A stretch of 64,000 nucleotides of DNA from an uncultured Methanoregula sp. (GCF_963678795.1 NZ_OY787453.1:372001-436000), one strand, 5' to 3'; shown: positions 1 through 9,477, counted from the stretch's first letter. A program made the numbers and translations. The notes: generated from the sequence alone by a model not told the origin.

Positions 1-1
1 C

Positions 2-331
2 AACGAGCTGGGAGGAACAATGCGCCTTGGTAACTACACTGCGGACATGCGCCCGGGATCGCTCGCGCACAAACTTTATGGTGAGAACCAGGTAACCGAA
101 CGCCACCGCCACCGGTACGAAGTGAACCCGGAATACATCAGGACCCTGGAGAACGCAGGAATGGTCTTCTCGGCAACGAACCGGAACCGGATGGAGTGCC
201 TCGAACTCCCCGATCATCCGTTCTTCTTTGCAACCCAGTTTCACCCGGAGTTCAAGTCCCGGCCAACCCGCCCGTCCCCGCCATACCTGGGTTTTGTCGA
301 GGCATGCCGGGCCAACAAGCGGACAAAATAA
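2..331 (+). CDS. pyrG: CTP synthase, C-terminal part (cut by window edge)
   Basis: This is the last ~109 residues of CTP synthase, which makes CTP from UTP, ATP and glutamine. The reading frame is open from base 2 and begins inside the glutamine amidotransferase domain ([10 protein letters not shown]). The ATQFHPEF segment carries the His-Pro-Glu of the class I amidotransferase triad. The gene starts outside the window. It lies 14 bp ahead of the GMP synthetase ATPase gene, so two glutamine-dependent nucleotide amination enzymes sit together. Identity is secure; only the 5' extent is unknown. Confidence 0.95.
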   Translation, partial: NELGGTMRLGNYTADMRPGSLAHKLYGENQVTERHRHRYEVNPEYIRTLENAGMVFSATNRNRMECLELPDHPFFFATQFHPEFKSRPTRPSPPYLGFVEACRANKRTK

Positions 332-345
332 CAAGGAGTATCCAC

Positions 346-1263
346 ATGGTCAATTGCGAGAAATTCATCCCGAAATCAATAGCTGAGATAAAGGCTGCTG
401 CCGGGAACGAGAAGGTTGTCATGGCTCTGTCTGGCGGTGTCGACAGCTCTGTCTGCGCTGCCCTTGCAGCCCGTGCCATTGGCGACAACCTGATCCCGAT
501 TTATATCGATACCGGCCTGATGCGGAAAGGAGAGACCGAGCGCATCCGTACAATATTTGGCAACATCCATCTCCAGATCGTTGATGCCGGGGACGAGTTC
601 ATTGATGCCCTTAAGGGGATTACGGATCCCGAAGCCAAGCGCAAGGCGATTGGAGAGCGGTTCATCCGTGTCTTCGAGCGCGAGGCAAGGAAGCAGGGGG
701 CCAGGTGTCTCCTCCAGGGGACCATCTATCCCGACCGGATCGAGAGCGAGGGCGGCATAAAAAGCCACCACAATGTCGGCGGTATGCCGCTCCATATGGA
801 GTTTACGAAAGTCATCGAGCCGATCCGCGATCTCTACAAGGATGAAGTCCGGGATGTTGCAGGCGCGCTCGCGCTCCCGAAGGAGATCCAGCACCGGATG
901 CCGTTTCCCGGGCCCGGGCTCGCCGTGCGTGTCCTCGGTGAAGTAACCCGGGAGAAAGTCGCGGTCATCAGGGAAGCGAACTGGATTGTTGAGGATGAGC
1001 TTGTTGAAAAGTACAGCCCCTGGCAATGCTTTGCAGCGCTCGTCGGTCTGGGCACCGGTGTCAAGGGAGACAACCGTATCCATGGTTGGATTGTCGCGAT
1101 CAGGGCAGTGAACTCCCGGGACGGGATGACTGCCGACCCGATCAACATTCCCTTTGACCACCTGACAAGAATCGGGTCGAGAATTACTGCAGACATCCCG
1201 AGCGTTGCCCGTGTCGTCTACGACATCACGGCAAAACCCCCGGCAACCATCGAATACGAATAA
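346..1263 (+). CDS. guaAB: GMP synthase (glutamine-hydrolysing) ATP-pyrophosphatase subunit
   Basis: This 305-residue protein is the synthetase half of the two-subunit archaeal GMP synthase. It adenylylates XMP and accepts ammonia from a separate amidotransferase. The N-type ATP pyrophosphatase P-loop SGGVDSS is at residues 29-35, followed by the YPDRIES segment and a C-terminal dimerisation domain ending in KPPATIEYE, as in bacterial GuaA. The amidotransferase subunit is not in the window. The start at 346 is preceded by AAGGAG about 9 bp upstream. An in-frame extension upstream would run into pyrG and has no family similarity. Confidence 0.95.
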   Translation: MVNCEKFIPKSIAEIKAAAGNEKVVMALSGGVDSSVCAALAARAIGDNLIPIYIDTGLMRKGETERIRTIFGNIHLQIVDAGDEFIDALKGITDPEAKRKAIGERFIRVFEREARKQGARCLLQGTIYPDRIESEGGIKSHHNVGGMPLHMEFTKVIEPIRDLYKDEVRDVAGALALPKEIQHRMPFPGPGLAVRVLGEVTREKVAVIREANWIVEDELVEKYSPWQCFAALVGLGTGVKGDNRIHGWIVAIRAVNSRDGMTADPINIPFDHLTRIGSRITADIPSVARVVYDITAKPPATIEYE

Positions 1264-1309
1264 TAAAGGACAACCAACCCCAAATCAATTAAACGACATC
1301 GTGATTGGA

Positions 1310-2452
1310 ATGGAAACTACCAGCCAGTTCAAGGCGCTCGACGAGCGCTACTACATGCCCGCTTTCTCCCGTGAGATAGCGATCGTAAAAGGCGAAGGAT
1401 CGAAAGTCTGGGATGCAGACGGGAAGGAATACATTGACTGCGTGGCAGGTATCGCCGTCTGCAGCACCGGCCACTGCCACCCGGCCGTGGTGAAGGCGAT
1501 CTGCGACCAGGCACACCAGCTCATCCACTGCTCGAACCTGTATTACGTGCCCCACCAGGGAGAGATTGCAAAGAAACTCGTGGAAGTGACCGGCATGCAC
1601 AAGGCCTTCTTCTCGAATTCCGGTGCCGAGGCAACGGATGGGGCACTCAAGCTCGCCCGGGTCAGGACCGGGAAGAAGAAGTTTGTTGCGTTCACGCACG
1701 GGTTCCACGGGCGTACCGTCGGGTCCCTTGCAGTGACCCACAAGCCGGCGATCCGGGAACCGTTCGAACCGCTGGGAATGGTCAAGACTTTTGTCGAATA
1801 TGGTGATGTCGAAGGCCTGAAAAAAGTTGTCGACAATGATACTGCGGGTATCATCGTTGAACCGATCCAGGGAGAAGCGGGGGTTATCATCCCCCCGGAC
1901 AGTTTCCTTGAAGGGATTCGCGAGGTATGCGATAAGACCGGCGCGGTCATGATCGTTGACGAAGTCCAGACCGGTATGGGACGGACCGGGAAGTGGCTGG
2001 CCATGCAGCACACGAAAGTGCAGCCAGATATTGTCACCCTTGCAAAAGGGATAGCGAGCGGGTTTCCCATGGGGGCGCTTGTTGCCCGCGAGGGACTGGA
2101 GTTCAAGAAGAGCGAGCATGGCAGCACGTTTGCCGGTGGCCCGCTTGCCTGTGCGGCAGCCCTTGCAACTACCGGCGTGATCGAGAAGATCCTCCCTGAC
2201 GTGTCCCGCAAGGGAGAGCGTTTCGCCCGGGGTCTGATGAAGTATCACCCCCGCGTGCGGGGACTGATGATCGGGATTACCGTGGGAGACAAATGCCCGG
2301 ATATCCAGAAGAAGTGTGCAGAACAGGGTATCCTTGTCAACTGCGCAGCGGATGGCAACCTCCGGCTGGTCCCACCGCTGACAATTACCGATGCCGAGAT
2401 TGACCGCGTAGTCAGGGTTATTGATGGAGCACTTGGTCCGGTCATGTTATAA
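1310..2452 (+). CDS. argD: Acetylornithine aminotransferase family (class III, PLP)
   Basis: This is a class III PLP aminotransferase of 380 residues, the usual length for ArgD. It most likely converts N-acetylglutamate semialdehyde to N-acetylornithine in arginine synthesis. Visible motifs are the phosphate-binding SNSGAEATDGALK, IVDEVQTGMGRTG with the cofactor-contacting Asp, and TLAKGIASGFPMGA with the PLP lysine. A GTG at 1301 is an alternative start 9 bp upstream. The end overlaps hisC by 29 bp, so the two aminotransferases are probably co-transcribed. Related class III enzymes (succinylornithine or lysine-pathway aminotransferases) cannot be fully excluded. Confidence 0.88.
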   Translation: METTSQFKALDERYYMPAFSREIAIVKGEGSKVWDADGKEYIDCVAGIAVCSTGHCHPAVVKAICDQAHQLIHCSNLYYVPHQGEIAKKLVEVTGMHKAFFSNSGAEATDGALKLARVRTGKKKFVAFTHGFHGRTVGSLAVTHKPAIREPFEPLGMVKTFVEYGDVEGLKKVVDNDTAGIIVEPIQGEAGVIIPPDSFLEGIREVCDKTGAVMIVDEVQTGMGRTGKWLAMQHTKVQPDIVTLAKGIASGFPMGALVAREGLEFKKSEHGSTFAGGPLACAAALATTGVIEKILPDVSRKGERFARGLMKYHPRVRGLMIGITVGDKCPDIQKKCAEQGILVNCAADGNLRLVPPLTITDAEIDRVVRVIDGALGPVML

Positions 2453-3482
2453 AAAGAAGAGCGGCTACGTCTTTGCCAGGAAGGCTGAAGATATCGCCCG
2501 TGAGTACGGTATCGACCGGATAGCCCGGCTCGCGAGCAACGAGAACCCTGAACCCCTCTCGCCGGCCGCACTCGAAGCGGCAGAAACCGCCCTGAAGAGT
2601 GTAAACCGGTATCCTGACGAGAAAGTGAACGTCCTGATGAATGCCCTGCGGGCACATTACGGGGACTACCACTTCGTGACCGGTGTCGGGATGGACGGCG
2701 TGATCGAGACGATCATCCGGACACTCGTGGAACCGGGAGAGCAGGTTGCGATTTCCACGCCCACCTTCTCCTTCTATGCGCTTGCAGCGATGGGGCAGGG
2801 CGCCGGTCTTGTCACCATTCCCCGTGAACCGGACTTTTCCGTTGACACAAAGAAACTGGTCAAAGCCGCGAAGACCGCCAAGGTCACGATACTCTGTTCG
2901 CCGAACAATCCCACGGGGAACGCAACCCCAATCGATGCGGTCGTGGAGATCCTTGAAGGGATCGAAGGACTCCTCTTCCTTGACAATGCCTATGTTGAAT
3001 TCTCGGGCATCGATTACCTCCCGCTCATGAAGAAACATGAGAACCTGGTTCTCGGGCGGACGTTTTCGAAGGTCTACTCCCTTGCCGGGCTCCGGATCGG
3101 GTATGCGTTTACCCCCCGGTGGCTGCCCCCGTGGTACCAGCGATCAGGTACTCCTTTCACGGTCAATGCGGTTTCGATGGCCGCTGCGGCCGCGGCACTT
3201 CCCGATACGGCTCACGCGGAGCGGTACATAGCGCAGGTGAAACGGTGGCGGAAACGCTTTGCTGCTGATGTAAAATTCCCGGTCCTGCCTTCCGATGCCA
3301 ATTTCGTGATGGTGGATGTTACGCCTCATACCAGCGACGAGATGGTCGAGGAACTTGCCCGGCACGGGGTTGTTGTCCGTTCCTGCCGGAGTTTCTCCGG
3401 TCTTCCTGATCATTTCATCCGGGTCAGTGTCGGTGAAGACTGGGAGAACGAGCTCTTTGTGAAGGTGATAAACTCCTTATGA
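2424..3482 (+). CDS. hisC: Histidinol-phosphate aminotransferase
   Basis: This class I/II PLP aminotransferase of 352 residues is predicted to convert imidazole acetol phosphate to histidinol phosphate. It shows the N-terminal ASNENPEPLSP substrate-binding segment, SPNNPTGN, and GRTFSKVYSLAGLRIGYA with the PLP lysine. The ATG at 2424 lies inside argD in another frame. A TTG one codon earlier is less likely. The stop overlaps the next start by 4 bp (ATGA). No other his gene is adjacent except the distant hisE at 50513, so the pathway genes are scattered. Confidence 0.9.
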   Translation: MEHLVRSCYKKKSGYVFARKAEDIAREYGIDRIARLASNENPEPLSPAALEAAETALKSVNRYPDEKVNVLMNALRAHYGDYHFVTGVGMDGVIETIIRTLVEPGEQVAISTPTFSFYALAAMGQGAGLVTIPREPDFSVDTKKLVKAAKTAKVTILCSPNNPTGNATPIDAVVEILEGIEGLLFLDNAYVEFSGIDYLPLMKKHENLVLGRTFSKVYSLAGLRIGYAFTPRWLPPWYQRSGTPFTVNAVSMAAAAAALPDTAHAERYIAQVKRWRKRFAADVKFPVLPSDANFVMVDVTPHTSDEMVEELARHGVVVRSCRSFSGLPDHFIRVSVGEDWENELFVKVINSL

Positions 3483-3994
3483 TGTGCGGTATCACCGGCA
3501 CGCCCGGCACCGGTAAATCAATGATTGGCGACGAGCTGGTACGCCGGGGACACCGGGTAGTTCACATCACCGACACGGTCGGGCCGTATGTTATTGGCGA
3601 TGATGAGGAGCGCAATGCTCAGGTGATTGACGTGGACAAGTGGGCGGAAGAATTCAAACCTGTGGAGGGTTTTGTCGAGGGGCACTTCGCCCACCTGCTC
3701 CCCACCTGCGATCGCATTGTTGTCCTGCGTTGCCGCCCGGACGAGCTGAAGGCCCGTCTCGCCCGGCGTAAATACCGCCCGGCCAAGATCCGGGAGAATG
3801 CAGAAGCCGAGGCTCTGGACTCCTGTCTCATCGAAACCGTCGAGGATCACGATCCCTCGCATATCTTCGAACTGGATACGACCGGTCGCGATGCCCCTTA
3901 CTGCGCAGATCGGATCGAACAGTTCATTCGGGGAGATATCCCGGCGGATTTCGGTCACATCGACTGGTCGGGATACCTGGAGATCCAGCCATGA
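3479..3994 (+). CDS. Putative adenylate kinase, AK6/Fap7 type
   Basis: This small P-loop kinase of 171 residues matches the archaeal Fap7/hCINAP (AK6) family, linked in archaea and eukaryotes to small-subunit ribosome maturation as well as AMP phosphorylation. The P-loop is GTPGTGKS near residue 7. The FVEGHFAHLLP segment and the LKARLARRKYRPAKIREN lid region are typical. The ATG at 3479 overlaps the hisC stop, and a second ATG at 3482 is equally possible. It overlaps the downstream phosphatidyltransferase by 4 bp. The family call is strong, while the physiological role is inferred from homologues. Confidence 0.85.
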   Translation: MMCGITGTPGTGKSMIGDELVRRGHRVVHITDTVGPYVIGDDEERNAQVIDVDKWAEEFKPVEGFVEGHFAHLLPTCDRIVVLRCRPDELKARLARRKYRPAKIRENAEAEALDSCLIETVEDHDPSHIFELDTTGRDAPYCADRIEQFIRGDIPADFGHIDWSGYLEIQP

Positions 3995-4587
3995 CCCTCG
4001 ACCAGTACCGATCCCATGCCAAGGTCTATATTGATCCGCTCGTTACCATCGCCATCCGGTGCCGGCTCACCCCGAATTTCTTCACGCTTGCAGCGCTTGC
4101 AGCTTCGGCGGTTGCCGGGATCCTCTTCTACCTCCGGCTGGAGTTGTGGGGGGTTCTTGCCGTTGCCGTCAATGCGTTCTGCGACGCTATGGACGGGGCC
4201 GTTGCCCGCGAGATGAAGTGCCAGAGCAAACGCGGGGATTTCCTCGACCATGCTGTCGACCGTTATGCAGACATCTTTATTATCACCGGTATCTTTGCCG
4301 GTGGGCTCGTGCCGTGGCAGATCGGCGTCTTTGCTCTCACCGGTGTCCTGATGGCCTCCTATCTCGGCACCCAGGCACAGGCAGTCGGTGTCGGGCGGTA
4401 TTATGGCGGGCTGCTCGGGCGGGCCGATCGCCTTGTCATGATCATGGTGGTCGGGATCATCGACATGCTTGTCCCCCTGAGTTTCTATGGGCTCTCACTT
4501 CTCGGGTGGATGCTTGTCCTCTTCGGGGTCTTTGGCTATATCACATCATTCCAGCGGTTCGCCTACGTGTGGCGGACCGTGGAGTGA
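3991..4587 (+). CDS. CDP-alcohol phosphatidyltransferase, archaetidylinositol-phosphate synthase-like
   Basis: This integral membrane protein of 198 residues has the CDP-alcohol phosphatidyltransferase signature D-x2-D-G-x2-A-R-x8-G-x3-D-x3-D, seen as DAMDGAVAR followed by GDFLDHAVDRYAD. The acidic residues bind the metal and CDP-lipid. Several hydrophobic helices surround it. In methanogens, relatives transfer inositol phosphate or another head group to CDP-archaeol. Here the acceptor cannot be told from sequence. It is translationally coupled to the AK6 kinase gene (4-bp overlap) and is the last gene of the argD string. Confidence 0.82.
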   Translation: MTLDQYRSHAKVYIDPLVTIAIRCRLTPNFFTLAALAASAVAGILFYLRLELWGVLAVAVNAFCDAMDGAVAREMKCQSKRGDFLDHAVDRYADIFIITGIFAGGLVPWQIGVFALTGVLMASYLGTQAQAVGVGRYYGGLLGRADRLVMIMVVGIIDMLVPLSFYGLSLLGWMLVLFGVFGYITSFQRFAYVWRTVE

Positions 4588-5135
4588 TTTCCTCTTTATC
4601 CCTCCGGTAATGGCAGCAACAGATTACCTGAAGTGTGCATCATTATTCTCAATGGGGTGCCGGTAATCTGACAGTTAAGGAGGATCCTGTCCCCCGTGTA
4701 TATTTTAACTATCCGTGATACACCCGGTTTTGATTATTGATTATACACATAGGTTATAAATTGTAGTCTTTCTCTTGATATCCTTGCAGTATCTGCTCGT
4801 GAGTGATTATAATCCTATGATTATCCTGGAAAGCAAACCTGGAAACAAAATACTTTTTCGGGGAATCACGGGAACGTGCGTGAACCCGGTTTAAATTATC
4901 CGTTATGCGATCCGTAGTGATAAACACATCTGCCTGTAACAATTAATTATACAGAATTATAACCAATAAACAGAATATTTTAATACTATAATCTCAAACA
5001 TAGTTGTCACACGTTAAGGATACCGTGAGATCACCATGAGCCTCCAAAAAACAGTGTTCCCCAAAAAAATACAGACAATTAATTTCTCTGGCATGACACC
5101 TGTGATCGTTAATACCCTGGAAAGGAGGAATATTG
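4588..5135. other. AT-rich intergenic region with inverted repeat
   Basis: This 548-bp gap is much richer in A and T than its flanks, especially 4700-5010. An inverted repeat with 9-bp perfect arms lies at 4620-4628 and 4662-4670 (CAGATTACC / GGTAATCTG), 32 bp after the phosphatidyltransferase stop, and could act as a terminator or be a remnant repeat. Several TATA-like runs are present. The far end carries the ribosome binding site AAAGGAGG of the next gene. Apart from a doubtful 62-codon frame on the minus strand, I see no gene. Confidence 0.6.
4754..4942 (-). pseudogene. Possible remnant of a PIN-like toxin gene
   Basis: This 62-codon minus-strand frame begins with a TTG right after an in-frame stop. 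Its first residues read LQADVFITTDR, which resembles the conserved aspartate strand of VapC/PIN nucleases (a hydrophobic strand ending in TTD). The rest has no clear motif. There is no credible start codon or antitoxin partner. It may be the tail of a decayed toxin gene in an AT-rich, probably acquired patch, or chance. I keep it as a weak call. Confidence 0.2.
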
Positions 5136-5918
5136 ATGCATAACCGGCATCTTTCTTGGGTCTGCCTCAGCCTTTTCATCCTGAGCTTCGTCCTTATTCC
5201 TGCTGTTGGTGCAATCTCAAATACTATTGAAATCCCGGCGAGCAAGGATCCGCTTGATCGGGACCGCCCTGAAAACATTGCTGCCCTCAAAAATCACATC
5301 GCATATGTCGGGGAATCACAGGAAGCACGCATGGACGGGGTGATCTCTTATATCAGCAACATAAGCAGGAATGAGGGAGTCGAGAAACTCCAGCAGATCC
5401 GTAACGATTACCTAGCAGCGGCTTCTACAATCCCGGTTATGCAGACCGCTGATGAAATAAATGCCGCCCGGGATGATATGTGCGTTCAATCACAGCTGTT
5501 TGCTGAAGAGACCCGGAACCAGATAGTAATGTTCAAAGGAACTCCCGAAGGAATGCAGGAGAGTGTAACGATCTCGTTGAATACATTCGAGGCCTCATTG
5601 AACGGCATGACCGATTCGCTCTGGCTCTCCCGCCAGAGTGCCAGGATTATTATCTTCAACCGCGAATCCCAAGAACGCACCAGCTTGCTGAGAAGCCTGA
5701 CTGAAAACGGTACTGATACTACGCAGGCACAGAGGCTATCAGACCAGATCGACTCCAAACGCCCTGAACTCGAAACAGCGTTGCGGAATAACAAGGGGAT
5801 GGCGGTCAGAAACGTCAATACCGCTGTCAAAAGCCTCAACCAGCAGTTCCGGAACACCATTGCGGATTATCGCACGAACCTGAAGATCAAGGCGAGTATT
5901 GCCTTAATCAAGGCATAA
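5136..5918 (+). CDS. Exported helical protein of unknown function
   Basis: I do not recognise this family. The 260-residue product starts with a clear signal peptide (MHNRHLSW, then a hydrophobic stretch ending in VGA at about residue 26). The mature part is mostly polar and helix-prone, with likely coiled-coil around residues 80-110 and 160-230, and no cysteine cluster or enzyme motif. AAAGGAGG lies about 7 bp before the ATG, which decides the start over a TTG one codon upstream. It stands alone after an AT-rich gap and is followed by a short spacer. A secreted or envelope-associated role is inferred. Confidence 0.7.
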   Translation: MHNRHLSWVCLSLFILSFVLIPAVGAISNTIEIPASKDPLDRDRPENIAALKNHIAYVGESQEARMDGVISYISNISRNEGVEKLQQIRNDYLAAASTIPVMQTADEINAARDDMCVQSQLFAEETRNQIVMFKGTPEGMQESVTISLNTFEASLNGMTDSLWLSRQSARIIIFNRESQERTSLLRSLTENGTDTTQAQRLSDQIDSKRPELETALRNNKGMAVRNVNTAVKSLNQQFRNTIADYRTNLKIKASIALIKA

Positions 5919-6070
5919 ACGAAGAGAGACCTCCTCCTTCCTCGGGTTCTGTATTATTTTAGCTGCAGGTTGTGCGATTCAGCTGTAATCTATCCGGCGA
6001 ATTCGGTCGTTTTGATCTTCCAGGATAAGTGGATACTCTTTTATTCTCCCGTTCAGATAATCCGTACTCC

Positions 6071-7387
6071 ATGATCCGTTGTCCCCGTTGCAAGACGAAT
6101 ATTTCTGATGATCAATCACATTGTCCGATTTGCCGGACAGAACTGCGAATGGGGACAGATTATCAGAAGACCCCTGAGGATAATCCCGTTTCCCCACAGC
6201 CCCATGACCCTTCCGTTACCAGGATATATTATGCCGGCTTCTGGAGGAGACTTGGTGCAATCATCCCCGATTTGGCCGTTGCAGGTATTGTTGCCCTTGT
6301 AATCAATCATTTTCTTCAACAATTGAAAATTCCCTTCCCCCTCCTTGTAACCATCTTTCTTACCGGAGCAGTCTACCTGCTCCTCTACTCGCCTCTTTTC
6401 ATCAGCTCCCAGTACCGGGCAACACCTGGTAAGATGCTGCTCGGTATAATCGTAGTATATGATAATGGCAGGCAGCTCCCGTTCTCCCGTGCCCTTGTCC
6501 GGGAACTGGGCAAATATATCTCCCTCCTCCTGTTCGGTCTTGGTTTTATCATGATCGGGTTTACCCGGAAGAAACAGGGCCTTCATGATCTTCTGGCACT
6601 CACGGTCGTGGTCAAACGATCGGACAGCCTCATCTACCAGCGCTATAATATAACAAATCCCGCGGCGGCAAGAAAGCGGCTCCGGCTGGCCTCAATTTTT
6701 ATCTGCATCTGTCTTGTCTGTACTCTCCTCCCGCTCCTGTATCTTGGCACAATGCCCGAAAAGACCATGAACCCCCGTTTTGTTGCTGCGCAGGGCCTGA
6801 GTTCAGCTGCCGATACCATTGCCAGCTCAAAATATCCTGAATATTCCCTTGAGGTATATGATACAGCCATCGAATTCCAGCCCAATGATACGGCAATCCT
6901 GATGAAAAAAATGTATGTCCTGAACAATGTCGGGCGTGGAGAAGAAGCACGGCAGTACCTTGACCAGATGGTTGAGATTTATCCGAATGAGACCACCCCG
7001 ATGATCTTTAAAGGGGATCTCTATCTTGAGGAAGGGAAGTTCCAGGATGCGCTGGACTGTTACGAAAAGGCAATTGCAGCAGATCCAAAAAATGCCAGGA
7101 TCTGGATAAAATCCGGAGATGCGCACCTCCTTATGGCGGTTACCGGGATGAAAGAGATCCGTGGTATGTACCGGAACCTCACCACCCGGCCCGGGAGATC
7201 AGGCCCGCTGGAAAGTGTCGGTCCGGTTGATGCATTCCAGACTGCCCAGCCCTATCAGGATGCCATGAAATGCTATAACAAGGCAATCGAACTTGACCCC
7301 ATGACCAGTGTGGCAATCTCCGGCAGGATCTTATCCTCTACGGGGAACCTTGTGGAAACCTACCAGGGAATCCTGGATGATATGTAA
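6071..7387 (+). CDS. Zinc-ribbon, RDD-domain and TPR membrane protein
   Basis: This 438-residue protein has three recognisable parts. An N-terminal zinc ribbon MIRCPRCKTN...CPIC occupies residues 1-25. An RDD-type membrane domain of about three helices spans roughly 50-190 (YYAGFWRRLGAIIPD, ATPGKMLLGI, KKQGLHDLLA). A further helix near 205-230 is followed by TPR-like repeats at about 255-430 (DALDCYEKAIAADPKNARIW, DAMKCYNKAIELDP). The ATG at 6071 is chosen because the zinc ribbon begins there; a GTG 42 bp upstream is possible. Function is unknown. The architecture suggests a membrane anchor for protein interactions. Confidence 0.75.
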   Translation: MIRCPRCKTNISDDQSHCPICRTELRMGTDYQKTPEDNPVSPQPHDPSVTRIYYAGFWRRLGAIIPDLAVAGIVALVINHFLQQLKIPFPLLVTIFLTGAVYLLLYSPLFISSQYRATPGKMLLGIIVVYDNGRQLPFSRALVRELGKYISLLLFGLGFIMIGFTRKKQGLHDLLALTVVVKRSDSLIYQRYNITNPAAARKRLRLASIFICICLVCTLLPLLYLGTMPEKTMNPRFVAAQGLSSAADTIASSKYPEYSLEVYDTAIEFQPNDTAILMKKMYVLNNVGRGEEARQYLDQMVEIYPNETTPMIFKGDLYLEEGKFQDALDCYEKAIAADPKNARIWIKSGDAHLLMAVTGMKEIRGMYRNLTTRPGRSGPLESVGPVDAFQTAQPYQDAMKCYNKAIELDPMTSVAISGRILSSTGNLVETYQGILDDM

Positions 7388-7438
7388 CGATCCCGCTCCC
7401 GCTTTTTTCCCGTATTGCATTAATCCCATCGGGAATCC

Positions 7439-8098
7439 CTATGGCAGGCTTGTATTTTCCGCAACCTTCCGGATATACACGAGTGCCGCAACCGCATCCT
7501 TCTTTTTCTGGTCGCAGGCATGCGTTTCCACCCATTCGAGAAACCGCCCGCGGGTACCAGCGCTGACGCGGTCTCCGGCACGTGCAGCTATTGACCGGTA
7601 TGTTCTCTGCGGGTAGAAGATTGCCCGGGCAGCGGCAAGCAGGGCATCATGTTCACCAGCATCGATGATCCCGCCTTCCTCAGCAGCGTTCAGGGTAAAC
7701 CGGATGTTGATGAGGGGCTCGGAGAGTGACATCCCGGAGACGGGATCAAACACCAGGGCAACCTCATCGTCAGAGATGAGCTCGCCACTCTTGTACATCC
7801 GGTAAATCTCGCCGATCCCCACCATGCCCAGGGTATCCATCTCAGCTGCCCGGAGCGCCCCCATGCTGGACGAACCGACCACGTGGACGCCTTTCTTTAC
7901 TGCGGCAAGGATCTCCCGGTGAGCCACTGCGCTCTCCTGGTGGAAGACACCGTCAATAAGGCCGATGATCTCTGCTCCTTCCCCTGCAGCGGCAAGCAGG
8001 TCGCCCCTTTTTGCCGGGGGACGGTAATCTGCAGGAAGGATCTCTTCTGCTGCAGTACGGTCAAGACTTGGCCCGAGAAAGACGATGATCTTTGGCAT
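7439..8098 (-). CDS. tfuA: TfuA-like protein, McrA thioglycine partner of YcaO
   Basis: TfuA-like core domain protein, 219 residues. Typical segments are IIVFLGPSLDR at the N-terminus, GLIDGVFHQ, and GSSSMGALRAAE. In methanogens, genetic work has shown that YcaO with TfuA installs the thioglycine in methyl-coenzyme M reductase alpha subunit; TfuA is thought to help deliver sulfur. It lies directly downstream of ycaO and overlaps it by 38 bp, so the two are co-expressed. The mcr operon itself is not in the window. Confidence 0.9.
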   Translation of the reverse strand: MPKIIVFLGPSLDRTAAEEILPADYRPPAKRGDLLAAAGEGAEIIGLIDGVFHQESAVAHREILAAVKKGVHVVGSSSMGALRAAEMDTLGMVGIGEIYRMYKSGELISDDEVALVFDPVSGMSLSEPLINIRFTLNAAEEGGIIDAGEHDALLAAARAIFYPQRTYRSIAARAGDRVSAGTRGRFLEWVETHACDQKKKDAVAALVYIRKVAENTSLP

Positions 8099-9272
8099 TG
8101 TTTACCCGCTCCCCCCGCCGCTCGGGGTCCATGGCAAAGGCCTCAAGCCCGGGAACGATTACCCTGACAACCGGGATGCCGATCTCTTCCCGCGTCAGGT
8201 CAACGACGATAACCTGGTCCAGTCCCTGATCTGCGAGCCGTTCGATGATGTACTGGATATCTTTCTGGAAATCATCGGTGTCGGACGAGGGGACATCCCG
8301 GTACGGGATCGTTCCGTTATCCCGGTACCAGTAACCGTTGATCCTCTTCGTCCTTTCGTATCCCATCTTCTTGCGGAGATCGGCGATAGTAGTATCTTCC
8401 CGTGCGCCGTGGATCTGGGTGAGCCGGCTCTGTGCTACCTCGGTGAGCGCCCGCATGACCGCGATCCGGGCATTGGTGTGCGTCCCGATCCCGATGGTGA
8501 GGAGCGAGGGGTCTTTTAAGAGTATGTCATCCGAGACCGCCGCGATGGTCGGGATGCCGATGTCGCTTGTGATATCCCGCACTTTCACTTCCACCTGCGC
8601 GTCGGTAAACTTCCTGAGCATCTCCGCAAGCGCCGGATCATCGATATCCGTGAGGCAGGGCCCGGTATCCCGGCATCCTTCGACGAGTGACCAGGCATCC
8701 CGTTCGATCACTTCCGAGAGTGCGTGGAAGATCGCCTCCTCGAGGGTATTTCCGGACGCGAGTCCGTTGGTATTCGTGCGGAAAAGCCCCCGGTAATTGT
8801 GCGGGAGAGGGTGGAAGACCGCGAATGCAGGCACGAAGACCGGGTAGTTGTTTGCTATGTCATACCCCTCGACCCATGCTATGAGCCGGTCGGTATCCGC
8901 TCCCTCAGGAAGGATGAGGTCTTTTGGATCGAGCACCCTCCCATGGGCATGCATCTGCTGGAACGGGGCAAGGATGGTCCTGCGATCGTGCAGTTCGGAC
9001 GAGTACCGTTCGATCCCCTCCATTATGGCTGAAATCCTCGATTCCTCGACCGTCGCCCCTTTCCCGTTATACACGGTGATGGCCCCGGATTCTGCGGTCG
9101 GGCGGATACAGGAAAAGACCGGGATGCCGATGCGGTCGAGGCTGGTGATATCGGCTACCCGCGTTATTCCTGCGGCCGGTACCAGGGGTTCGATACGGGC
9201 AAGCGTCTCGTCAAGCGGGACTGCACGCTGCGTTTCATTGTAATAGGTTTTCTTACAGGATTTGAGCTGCAT
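8061..9272 (-). CDS. ycaO: YcaO-type ATP-dependent backbone thioamidation enzyme (methanogenesis marker 1)
   Basis: This 403-residue YcaO protein matches methanogenesis marker protein 1. It uses ATP to activate a peptide backbone amide, in methanogens for thioglycine formation on McrA. Recognisable YcaO segments include RISAIMEGIERYSSE (ATP-binding acidic residues), SNGLASGNTLEEAIFHALSEVIERDA and TNARIAVMRALTEVAQSR. The last residues, where VVRVIVPGLEAFAMDPER occurs, match the conserved YcaO tail. A TATA-like AGATATATAC near 9322-9333 lies ahead of the ATG. tfuA follows with overlap, forming a two-gene unit. Confidence 0.93.
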   Translation of the reverse strand: MQLKSCKKTYYNETQRAVPLDETLARIEPLVPAAGITRVADITSLDRIGIPVFSCIRPTAESGAITVYNGKGATVEESRISAIMEGIERYSSELHDRRTILAPFQQMHAHGRVLDPKDLILPEGADTDRLIAWVEGYDIANNYPVFVPAFAVFHPLPHNYRGLFRTNTNGLASGNTLEEAIFHALSEVIERDAWSLVEGCRDTGPCLTDIDDPALAEMLRKFTDAQVEVKVRDITSDIGIPTIAAVSDDILLKDPSLLTIGIGTHTNARIAVMRALTEVAQSRLTQIHGAREDTTIADLRKKMGYERTKRINGYWYRDNGTIPYRDVPSSDTDDFQKDIQYIIERLADQGLDQVIVVDLTREEIGIPVVRVIVPGLEAFAMDPERRGERVNNAKDHRLSRAKS

Positions 9273-9477
9273 GGACTCACCGGTGTCTTATTGGATCTGT
9301 CGGAACGGATGAAAGGACGGTATCTGTATATATCTGGTGCTCGCTTCCGGGGTTTATACATGCCCATAACGGTTTTGGGGACGGTCCCTTCTCCCGGCTG
9401 ATGACGCCGAACATTTTCGCGGTTAAATAAACCCATAAATAGCGCAGGGACAGAAAAATCCATGAGAGGTGTTTTGT

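Noticed and set aside
906..921. GC-rich palindrome inside guaA
   Set aside because: It lies in well-conserved coding sequence ([11 protein letters not shown] region), explained by codon choice.
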